DNA from: Phycisphaerales bacterium
GTDB lineage: Bacteria > Planctomycetota > Phycisphaerae > Tepidisphaerales > Tepidisphaeraceae
Length of the DNA stretch: 5,966 bases
Direction: 5' to 3'
NCBI GenBank assembly: GCA_028288775.1
Contig: JAQGHP010000140.1
Span: forward strand, 1-5,966
Below are positions 1 to 5,380 of this stretch, one piece after another (within the stretch, counting starts at the first letter, position 1; each line of letters opens with the position of its first letter). The notes under the pieces were generated by a model. That model was not told where the DNA came from. It searched no databases and was given only the letters and a program-made list of their open reading frames with translations. A program made the position numbers and the translations under genes.

Positions 1-621
1 CGTGTCGACGTTGGCCGCGGCGGGCACCTTGCCGAGAAGCTTCACCGCGCCCTTGGCGTCGTTGGCGGTGATCTTTTCCTCGATCTGGTCGAGCAGCTTG
101 CCGGCATCGGCGAGAACCTTCGGGTCAACCAGGTGCGGCGGATGGTTCTTGAATGCGTCATCAATGGCCGCATCGAGCAGTGAGGGGTGACCCGTCCAGA
201 GCACTTTTCCGTCGGGCCCCACGAGGAACGTCCGCGGGATACTGTCTACGCCAAACATATTGGCGAACTTGCCGCCGGCGTCCATGTATTGCGGCCAGTT
301 GAGTTGAGCGCCTTTCGCGCCGGTGACCATCTGCGCCTGGTCACGGTCAAGGCTGATGCCCAGCAGTTGCATTCCCTTCGCGGCATACTTCTGGTTGATC
401 TGCACCATGTGCGGCGCCTCGGCCATGCACGGGCCGCACCACGTCGCCCAAAAGTCGATCAGGACGATCTTCCCCTTGAGCTTCGCGACATCCACGCTGG
501 TTCCGTCCGCAGCCTTGAATTGGACGCTCGTCACGGAATCCCCAACGCCGATCGCGGCGTGGCAGACGGACGACGCAAGAGTCAAGGCGAACGCCGGCAA
601 AAGAACCGTCAGATACTTCAT
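1..621 (-). CDS. TlpA-like periplasmic thiol-disulfide oxidoreductase (C-terminus beyond the window)
   Basis: The reading frame starts with ATG at 621 and stays open for 207 codons to the left edge, so the C-terminus is missing. Residues 1-22 look like a Sec signal peptide: MKY, a hydrophobic stretch, then a likely cut after CHA. Cys20 is preceded by Val, so this is not a proper lipobox. A thioredoxin/TlpA (AhpC-TSA/redoxin) fold follows, with 'LIDFWATWCGPC' placing the redox pair at Cys62 and Cys65. The cis-proline loop is 'SIPRTF' (Pro129), followed by the usual 'LVGPDGKVLWTG' strand. Members of this family reduce or rearrange disulfides outside the cytoplasm, for example in cytochrome c maturation; the substrate here is unknown. 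A hydrophilic, probably helical extension begins near residue 160 (rich in Lys, Asp and Ala) and lies beyond the standard domain. AAGGGG sits 6 nt before the ATG and supports this start. The gene is divergent from lpxB. Confidence 0.9.
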   Translation of the reverse strand, partial: MKYLTVLLPAFALTLASSVCHAAIGVGDSVTSVQFKAADGTSVDVAKLKGKIVLIDFWATWCGPCMAEAPHMVQINQKYAAKGMQLLGISLDRDQAQMVTGAKGAQLNWPQYMDAGGKFANMFGVDSIPRTFLVGPDGKVLWTGHPSLLDAAIDDAFKNHPPHLVDPKVLADAGKLLDQIEEKITANDAKGAVKLLGKVPAAANVDT

Positions 622-664
622 AAAAGGCCCCTTCAATTAAGTGAAATTGCGAATTGCGCGAGGC

Positions 665-693
665 AGGCTATCACGCGGCAATGAGCCGGTCAA
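665..693 (-). promoter_or_regulatory. Possible sigma70-type promoter of the TlpA-like gene
   Basis: Reading the minus strand, TTGACC (693-688) is followed after exactly 17 nt by TAGCCT (670-665), which is preceded by TGA, giving an extended -10 (TGn). The -35 matches 5 of 6 consensus bases and the -10 matches 3 of 6. Transcription would begin near 658 and leave a leader of about 37 nt carrying the AAGGGG ribosome binding site. The position fits, but the -10 is poor and GC-rich DNA gives chance matches. Confidence 0.3.
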
Positions 694-703
694 CGCCAAT
701 CCC

Positions 704-732
704 TTGACACTCGCCGGGCGGTTGGTTGCACT
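704..732 (+). promoter_or_regulatory. Possible promoter of lpxB, implying a leaderless or nearly leaderless mRNA
   Basis: A perfect TTGACA (704-709) is followed after 17 nt by TGCACT (727-732), which matches TATAAT at only 3 of 6 bases. If used, transcription would start at about 738-740, a few bases before the GTG start codon at 742. That agrees with the lack of any Shine-Dalgarno sequence upstream of this GTG. The -10 is weak, so the call rests mainly on the -35 and on the missing ribosome binding site. Confidence 0.25.
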
Positions 733-741
733 ACCCGCCCG

Positions 742-1941
742 GTGCCCAGACGCGTATTCATCACGGTCGCGGAAGTTAGCGGCGACAAGCACGCCGCCCA
801 GCTTATTCACAGCCTCCGCGAACTGGACCCGACCCTCCTCATCGAAGGCCTGGGCGGCCCCGAAATGGCCGCGGCGGGCGCGATCATTCATCGCAACACC
901 GTCACCCGCGCCGCCATGGGGTGGCGCGGGGCGCTGCGGGCGGCAGAGATTTACGGCATCCTCCGTTGGACGCGCGATCACTTCGATAAGTTCCCGCCCG
1001 ACCTGCTCGTCGGCGTCGATTCCCCGTCCATGAATTTCCATTTCGCGCGGGCCGCACACGAACGCCGCATCCCCGCGCTCCAGTACGTCGCCCCGCAACT
1101 CTGGGCGTGGGCGCCCTGGCGGATGAAAAAGCTGCGCAAGTGGGTGGACCATGTCGCGTGCATTCTTCCCTTCGAGGAAGACTACTTTCGCGCCCATGGC
1201 ATCAACGCGAGCTTCGTCGGCCACCCCCTTTTCGATGAGTTGCCCCCCCGCCGCGAGACGCCCGCCACCGAGCGCTTCCCCAATCGGCCGCCGGTGATCG
1301 GCCTGCTGCCCGGCTCCCGCAAGTCCGAGGCGCAGGCGAATTTCCCGAAGCTACTGGAAGTGGCGGGCCGGATCCGTGAGGCGTTCGGCGAGGCGAAATT
1401 CCTCGTGCCCACAACCGCCGGGACGCATCCCGTCGTGGAGCAGTTGCTCAAATCGCGGGAAAGCGCCGCGCAGCCCCCGATCGAAGTGGGGCAGGACAAG
1501 TTCGATGCGATGGTCCCCCGGTGCGACTTGTGCATCACCGTTTCCGGCACGGCGACGCTGCACGTGGCGAGCTTTAATGTGCCGATGATCGTGGTCTATC
1601 GCGCCAATCCGATCGTCTGGCACGCCGCGGGCCGCTGGCTAATACCGGCGCGGACGTTCGCGCTAGTGAACCTGCTCGCGAAGAACACCGCAGCCAGCGG
1701 CGTCACCGGGCCGGGCGGGCATACCGTACCGGAATTCGTGCCGTGGATCGGTTCGATCGATGCCGTCGCGGACCTCGCGATTGAGTCCCTCCATCATCCC
1801 GAAAAGCTCGAAGCCCAACGGCGGGCGCTCTCGCAACTCGTGGGCGCGCTGGACCATCCCGGCGCTTCGATGAATGTAGCCCGGCTGGCGCTGGGAATGA
1901 TCAAAAATCCGCAGGAGGCGGGAGTTGGAATTGAACCGTGA
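742..1941 (+). CDS. lpxB: Lipid-A-disaccharide synthase
   Basis: The 399-residue product belongs to glycosyltransferase family 19. It joins UDP-2,3-diacylglucosamine to lipid X to give the lipid A disaccharide 1-phosphate plus UDP, at the inner face of the inner membrane. Family landmarks appear in order: the N-terminal strand with 'SGD' (13-15), 'GLGGPEM' (36-42), 'VGVDSPSMN' (90-98) with Asp93 matching the essential Asp of the 'GIDAPDF' motif, 'YVAPQLWAW' (115-123), 'FVGHPL' (158-163), 'LLPGSRKSE' (188-196) with Arg193 matching the conserved Arg, 'SGTATLH' (268-274), and 'VPMIVVYR' (280-287). The E. coli enzyme has about 382 residues, so this one is slightly longer, with extra residues around 314-330. 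In 'SGTATLE' the usual Glu is His here. GTG at 742 is the only usable start: the frame is closed by TGA at 682-684 and contains no other ATG, GTG or TTG. No ribosome binding site is visible. The usual partners lpxA, lpxD and fabZ are not adjacent. Confidence 0.95.
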   Translation: MPRRVFITVAEVSGDKHAAQLIHSLRELDPTLLIEGLGGPEMAAAGAIIHRNTVTRAAMGWRGALRAAEIYGILRWTRDHFDKFPPDLLVGVDSPSMNFHFARAAHERRIPALQYVAPQLWAWAPWRMKKLRKWVDHVACILPFEEDYFRAHGINASFVGHPLFDELPPRRETPATERFPNRPPVIGLLPGSRKSEAQANFPKLLEVAGRIREAFGEAKFLVPTTAGTHPVVEQLLKSRESAAQPPIEVGQDKFDAMVPRCDLCITVSGTATLHVASFNVPMIVVYRANPIVWHAAGRWLIPARTFALVNLLAKNTAASGVTGPGGHTVPEFVPWIGSIDAVADLAIESLHHPEKLEAQRRALSQLVGALDHPGASMNVARLALGMIKNPQEAGVGIEP

Positions 1942-2020
1942 TTTGAGCGTGGGGTGGACGTGCTTCGTCGGGCGGAGTTCGAAGTTCCCTCGCCAAAGTG
2001 CGACGTCCGCGAGATTATGG
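1942..2020. other. Downstream flank of lpxB with weak inverted repeats
   Basis: This 79-nt stretch follows the lpxB stop. GTGGACGT (1954-1961) can pair with ACGTCCGC (2003-2010), with one G-T pair. Inside that, GGCGG (1971-1975) can pair with TCGCC (1990-1994), again with one G-T pair. No T-run follows either, so this is not a classical intrinsic terminator. It could be a degenerate repeat or part of a larger folded 3' end together with the hairpin at 2021-2109. No coding signal was found. Confidence 0.25.
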
Positions 2021-2109
2021 AACAGACGATTAGGAGTAGGATTGCGCGTGGAGGCGCACTTGGGCGCGCGTCCTAATCCTAATCCTAATCTTAATCTTAA
2101 TCGTCTGTT
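2021..2109. repeat. Long imperfect hairpin with degenerate TCYTAA hexamer arms
   Basis: The left arm 2021-2044 and right arm 2086-2109 form a stem of about 24 bp. The outer 12 bp (AACAGACGATTA with TAATCGTCTGTT) are perfect; further in there is one mismatch (2036 against 2094) and three G-T pairs. The right arm is a tandem run: from 2071 TCCTAA is read three times, then TCTTAA twice. The left arm carries degraded copies of the complement (ATTAGG, AGTAGG). The apical part holds GCGCG (2044-2048) and GCGCGC (2064-2069). The element fills the gap between the converging lpxB and PEP-CTERM genes, so it may end transcription from both sides or protect 3' ends, though no T-run is present. Confidence 0.75.
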
Positions 2110-2140
2110 GCCGACGCACGGCGGATACCCGATTCTCGCC

Positions 2141-2866
2141 TCACCGGACTGGCATCTTCTGCCGCGATACCCTTCTCATCACCAGCGCAATCGTCGGCAT
2201 CAGAAGCACGAGCGCCGAGGGCTCAGGAATCGAGACGCTGGACAGTTGCCCGGGGTCCGTCACCACCGCCAACCCGCCGTGGGATACGTCGTTGACGAGT
2301 TGAAAATTCGCCCCCGCCTGCGAGTAGCCCGTGTATGTCCCCGGCGACGCGAAGAACTCGAGTTGTGCGGTGCCTGTGTGCTGAAAGTAAATCAGGTCCA
2401 CCGGGTATGCCCCGGCCTGCGTGAAGGTCATCGGAATGAAGTCCGTTTTTGCGTTCCCCTGGCCGGTGGATTGGGAAGTGTTGCCGAGGATGTTCAGCGA
2501 GTATCCGCCATCATGGTTGATGGCGAAGGTGTACGCCCCCGCCGCGGGGATCTTTATCCAGGCGGTGGCTTCCTCGGCGAAGTTGGTCTGATACCCGGCG
2601 GACGTCGCCGGGAAATTCGGCGAAGCGCCGTTTGCTCCCGAGAGGTCGAAGTTCAACAGGTCGAAGGTCGCCGTGACCTGGGCATGCGCCAGAGTTTTCC
2701 CGTCGAGAAGGTCCTGTGCTTTTCCCAGGTTGGCGATCTGCGCGCTCTCCGCGCTCACGCCGCGAACGTCCCAGGGAACGATCGCGCTTTGGGCGGTAGT
2801 CGCAAAGGTAGTAAACGCAATGGAAACAGCGAACAAAGAAAAGCCAACAATCCGATTCTGACGCAT
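2141..2866 (-). CDS. Secreted PEP-CTERM sorting domain protein with a PA14-like domain
   Basis: The chosen start gives 241 residues. Residues 1-28 form a signal peptide (MRQNR, hydrophobic stretch, likely cut after QSA). The middle, about 60-180, is beta-rich; 'AYTFAINHDGGYSLNI' followed by 'YPVDLIYFQHTGTAQLEF' is the pattern of PA14/GLEYA-like carbohydrate-binding sandwich domains. The C-terminus is a PEP-CTERM signal: 'IPEP' (213-216), a hydrophobic helix (about 218-229), then basic 'RRVSRQ' and a short tail. In this system an exosortase recognises the PEP motif and the protein is sorted to the cell surface or exopolysaccharide. No exosortase gene lies in the window. The ligand is unknown. 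ATG at 2866 is preferred to the in-frame ATG at 2932 because GGGAGG sits 7 nt upstream and the signal peptide begins there; the longer form would put 22 unlikely residues in front. The gene converges on lpxB and lies downstream of the protease/CWC operon on the same strand. Confidence 0.85.
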   Translation of the reverse strand: MRQNRIVGFSLFAVSIAFTTFATTAQSAIVPWDVRGVSAESAQIANLGKAQDLLDGKTLAHAQVTATFDLLNFDLSGANGASPNFPATSAGYQTNFAEEATAWIKIPAAGAYTFAINHDGGYSLNILGNTSQSTGQGNAKTDFIPMTFTQAGAYPVDLIYFQHTGTAQLEFFASPGTYTGYSQAGANFQLVNDVSHGGLAVVTDPGQLSSVSIPEPSALVLLMPTIALVMRRVSRQKMPVR

Positions 2867-2895
2867 TTCCCAGCCTCCCGAGCGGCTTCGGCCAT

Positions 2896-2917
2896 GGGCT
2901 GCCATCCGGGCAGTCCC
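2896..2917 (-). other. Small hairpin in the leader of the PEP-CTERM gene
   Basis: On the minus strand GGGaCTGCC (2917-2909) pairs with GGCAGCCC (2903-2896), giving 8 bp with one bulged base and a 5-nt loop. It lies about 30 nt before the ATG at 2866 and just upstream of the GGGAGG ribosome binding site, so it could affect mRNA stability or translation. GC-rich DNA makes such stems common, and no function is claimed. Confidence 0.25.
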
Positions 2918-3017
2918 GCAGCGCAGAAGCACACCCGTTGCATCGGCGTGCCGGAAGTGTCACTTAATGCTACTGCCGCTCCGTACGTGGTTCAGGAAGA
3001 GGAAACAACGCGCCATC

Positions 3018-3110
3018 GTGGCACGGGTTTTCAACCCGTGCGGAGGGTGTTAGAGCAGAAACGACATCGAACTAGCGACGAATCTCGCACGGGTTGAAAA
3101 CCCGTGCCAC
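3018..3110. repeat. REP/BIME-like element: two palindromic units in inverted orientation
   Basis: Unit one (3018-3042) and unit two (3086-3110) are exact reverse complements over 25 bases and are separated by 43 nt. Each unit is itself a near-perfect hairpin, with GCACGGGTT and AACCCGTGC closing a 3-nt loop (TTC in unit one, GAA in unit two), and both carry a GTG-G or C-CAC flank on the outer side. Small palindromes paired head to head in intergenic DNA match the layout of bacterial interspersed mosaic elements, which are mobilised by REP-associated tyrosine transposases. From memory this core is abundant in planctomycete genomes. It sits just downstream of the CWC gene and upstream of the PEP-CTERM gene, so on RNA it could also limit read-through or protect the 3' end of the upstream transcript. 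No transposase gene lies in the window. Confidence 0.85.
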
Positions 3111-3126
3111 AAGAGACGTGCCCCGA

Positions 3127-3345
3127 TTATCGGACTGAAACGTCCGGGGCCGAGCCACTCTCGACTCCCCTGCCATCAAGCTCCGCCTGAAGGCATATCG
3201 GACACAGGCATCCCGCGCATTCCCCAACGGGCAGCGGCATCACCTTCGGCAGCCGCGCGCACCAGCATTCCGCCATGCCGTTCTTCATGGCGCAGCCGAA
3301 GGCTTCTCCGCAGCGCGGGCACTTACTGGAATTCGTATCCGACAT
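3127..3345 (-). CDS. Small cysteine-rich CWC-domain protein
   Basis: The product has 72 residues and nine cysteines. They are arranged as 'CPRCG' (9-13), Cys18, 'CWC' (27-29) and 'CAGCLCPIC' (43-51). This is the signature of the small Cys-rich CWC family, presumed to bind zinc; no function is established. There is no signal peptide or membrane segment, so it should be cytoplasmic. The last 20 residues are polar and probably disordered. ATG at 3345 is preferred because GGCGGA lies 9 nt upstream, whereas the in-frame ATG at 3363 has no ribosome binding site and would add six residues. The start lies inside the 3' end of the M6 protease gene, overlapping it by 23 nt in another frame, which points to co-transcription and translational coupling. 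Beyond the stop, GCCCCG (3120-3125) could pair with CGGGGC (3145-3150). The REP-like element follows about 17 nt downstream. Confidence 0.85.
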   Translation of the reverse strand: MSDTNSSKCPRCGEAFGCAMKNGMAECWCARLPKVMPLPVGECAGCLCPICLQAELDGRGVESGSAPDVSVR

Positions 3346-5218
3346 AAAACGTGATCCGCCCATCTGGCAGCCGATGGATGTTCGTGAGATAGACCGGCAA
3401 CCCGCCGCCCAAAACCGATCGGCTGGATGGCGTCGTGTACGGCGTAAACGCGTTGTTCGAGCCGCTCGGGAAAGGCACCGACGACGTAAACACCATCGGA
3501 CCGGCGGGCCCGTCGATCCCGTGCGACGCCTCCAGCACCGGCCGATTGTTGGCCACGCGCCAGATCAGCAATCCCTCGCCCGGCAGGCTCGCGTCAAACC
3601 CCGTCTTCCGCCGATTCTCCAGCAGCAGGTACTCGCTGCCGTCTGATCGGATCAGCACCTTGATGCATTCGCTGGTCGAGCCTTCCACTGGGGCGAGTAC
3701 GATCTTCTGTTTCACGGTCGGGTCGATGACGGTCGGCTTGAGCCATCCCATCTGCTCCTTGCACCACGCCGAAAAATGCTGCGGCCGACCGCCCGGCGAT
3801 TGCACCGACATCGCACACCACACGCCCAATCCCACCGAGCACGGATTCTCCGGCCGTGCGTACAAGTCCGGCAACCCCAGCATGTGGCCGAATTCGTGGC
3901 AGAACACGCTGTTCATCGCCATGCGGCTGCCGCCTTCGGCGCAGATGAAATAGGTCCACCGCTTCCCTTTGAATTGGACGTTGCCCTTGTGCGGCCAATA
4001 GAGGCTGCCTCGATTGCTCGTCGGAAAACGGTCGCCCGAATAGAGGAACAACACGCCGTCGAAATCCTTCAGCGCGTCGTCCCCTTCGCGCTTGAGCAGC
4101 AGATCCATCGCCTCAGTCAGGAACGGGGTATGGCTATTGGGCCCCGAGCCTTGTGCATAATCCCCCCGCGGCTTACTGACCTGCACCCAGTCGAACACCT
4201 TCCCCTCGACGCGCAGCCCGCCGCACGATTGCTCGAGGTAATAGTCGTTAAGGCTGCCGAAGACGGTCTGGCCCGTGGCGCTGGTTTTGTTGTACGCGCC
4301 AGTGGAAAACATCGCGGCGTCCCAGTCGCCCGCAGAGATTTTTTCGTTATGCGCAAGATCGGGGAACTCGACGCAGATCATCGCAAGGCGATAGACATCT
4401 TTCTTGAAAATGCCAGTGGGCGCCGCAGCCACATTCCGCGGATCGGCCGCACCCTTGTCGGCGACGAGCGTGATCTTCAGCTCACTCTCTTTCCCCTCAC
4501 GCCGAAAGGTAATGACCACCGCATCCCCCGGCTGCTTTTGCGCGAGATTGTCACTGACCTTCGCCGACCCATTGAGCGTGACGCCGTCAAACTTCACCAG
4601 CACGTCCCCCTCTTTAAGCCCCGCCTGCTCGGCCGGCAGCCCCGGCGTGACTTGCTTCACCGGCGCGCCCGCCTCGGTTTCCTCCCCAAGCTGCACGCCC
4701 ATAATCGCCCGCCGCCCGCCCAGCCGTAGCGGCCGGCTGGTCGCCGCGAGCGTGGCCGACAATTCCAGTTCCGCCCCATTCCGCGTAACGCGGAGGTTGA
4801 CGCGTTCCCCCGGATTGCGTGATTGCAGCGCCTGCCGCAATTCGGCCCCACTCGCGACCGCCTGCCCATCGAGACCAAGAATCAGATCCCCCTCCTCCAC
4901 CCCCGCCATCGCGGCGGGCGACCCCGCCTCCACATCTTCCACCCGCAGTTTCCCATCCGCAGAATCCGCCACGACACCCAGATATCCCGTGCGCGCCGCC
5001 GCGAGCGGGGCCTGCTCGCCGACCTTGGCGACGATGGCGTTCGCCACCGTCCGAAAGCCCGGCAGTTCCGCCACGGCCGGTTGAGTCGTCGGCGGCGTCC
5101 CCTGCCCTTCCGCGCGGCCTGTGCCGGTCAGCAGCCCGATCAGCATGAAAACCACGATCGCAGCAAGGGCCGAGGCAGAGCTCTTTCCAATTCGCGCAGT
5201 ACTGTTCAGGCGGGTCAT
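3323..5218 (-). CDS. Exported PDZ-PDZ-M6 family zinc metalloprotease
   Basis: The product has 631 residues. A basic N-terminus and hydrophobic segment (17-34) ending 'GTGRA' form a signal peptide or signal anchor. A Thr/Pro-rich linker (39-52) follows, then PDZ domain one (about 77-158, 'AGVEEGDLILGLDGQAV') and PDZ domain two (about 170-253, 'AGLKEGDVLVKFDGVTL'). The M6 (immune inhibitor A type) catalytic domain starts near 275 with 'LAMICVEFPD'. It includes 'GSLNDYYLEQSCGGLRVEGKV' type strands (321-341; the residues quoted end at Val) and the zinc motif HEFGHMLGLPD (441-451): His441 and His445 as ligands, Glu442 as catalytic base, Asp451 at the conserved third position. 'GVWCAMS' with Met470 and 'HFSAWCKEQMGWL' are also typical. 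A beta-rich C-terminal part follows (500-631). The likely role is hydrolysis of extracytoplasmic proteins, with the PDZ domains binding substrate C-termini or regulating access; substrates are unknown. AGGAG 7 nt before the ATG supports the start. The CWC gene follows with a 23-nt overlap. Confidence 0.9.
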   Translation of the reverse strand: MTRLNSTARIGKSSASALAAIVVFMLIGLLTGTGRAEGQGTPPTTQPAVAELPGFRTVANAIVAKVGEQAPLAAARTGYLGVVADSADGKLRVEDVEAGSPAAMAGVEEGDLILGLDGQAVASGAELRQALQSRNPGERVNLRVTRNGAELELSATLAATSRPLRLGGRRAIMGVQLGEETEAGAPVKQVTPGLPAEQAGLKEGDVLVKFDGVTLNGSAKVSDNLAQKQPGDAVVITFRREGKESELKITLVADKGAADPRNVAAAPTGIFKKDVYRLAMICVEFPDLAHNEKISAGDWDAAMFSTGAYNKTSATGQTVFGSLNDYYLEQSCGGLRVEGKVFDWVQVSKPRGDYAQGSGPNSHTPFLTEAMDLLLKREGDDALKDFDGVLFLYSGDRFPTSNRGSLYWPHKGNVQFKGKRWTYFICAEGGSRMAMNSVFCHEFGHMLGLPDLYARPENPCSVGLGVWCAMSVQSPGGRPQHFSAWCKEQMGWLKPTVIDPTVKQKIVLAPVEGSTSECIKVLIRSDGSEYLLLENRRKTGFDASLPGEGLLIWRVANNRPVLEASHGIDGPAGPMVFTSSVPFPSGSNNAFTPYTTPSSRSVLGGGLPVYLTNIHRLPDGRITFYVGYEFQ

Positions 5219-5380
5219 GGTGGGGCTCCTGTGGACGCCGAAATACTATCCGTTGTACGCGTGAAATGCCTGTGTATTGCTGGCCTATGCTTTGGGGAGT
5301 CTGCCGTGGGAAGCTATCATTTCCGCGAGCTTGCGGATGTGCGGTCTTGGGCATCGATTGGTAAGCAAAGGCATTCGACC
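5219..5380. other. Divergent intergenic region between the protease and DUF6398 genes
   Basis: These 162 nt must hold the promoters of two outward-facing genes. The AGGAG ribosome binding site of the protease is at 5226-5230 on the minus strand. AAAGG (5367-5371) precedes the DUF6398 gene. I found no convincing pair of -35 and -10 boxes on either strand: TAGTAT on the minus strand near 5244-5249 has no matching -35. No terminator, repeat or operator palindrome longer than four base pairs stands out. Confidence 0.4.

Noticed and set aside
187..684. Plus-strand open frames across the thioredoxin gene
   Set aside because: They are antisense to a clear signal peptide plus WCGPC thioredoxin domain and are Arg/His-rich shadow translations.
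2945..2965. Possible sigma54 promoter (GGCAC...TGC) upstream of the PEP-CTERM gene, minus strand
   Set aside because: The spacing between GG and GC is nine bases instead of the required ten, and the TTGC element is incomplete.
1925..3097. Long plus-strand open frame (390 codons) starting at TTG with AGGAGG 6 nt upstream
   Set aside because: It runs antisense across the PEP-CTERM gene, translates the hexamer repeat into 'PNPNPNLNLN' and the REP-like unit into 'GTGFQPV', and shows no protein family features. The ribosome-site match is coincidental.
3123..3133. Tiny palindrome CCGA-TTA-TCGG with the CWC stop codon as its loop
   Set aside because: The stem is only four base pairs and has no T-run, so it is too small to call a terminator.
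3776..4729. Plus-strand open frame of 317 codons
   Set aside because: It lies entirely antisense to the M6 protease gene, whose catalytic motif and domains are unmistakable. Long antisense frames are expected in GC-rich DNA.
4823..5380. Upstream in-frame extension of the DUF6398 gene
   Set aside because: The extension overlaps the protease gene's N-terminal half on the opposite strand and reads as low-complexity Arg/Pro/His sequence. Family similarity begins only after the ATG at 5381.
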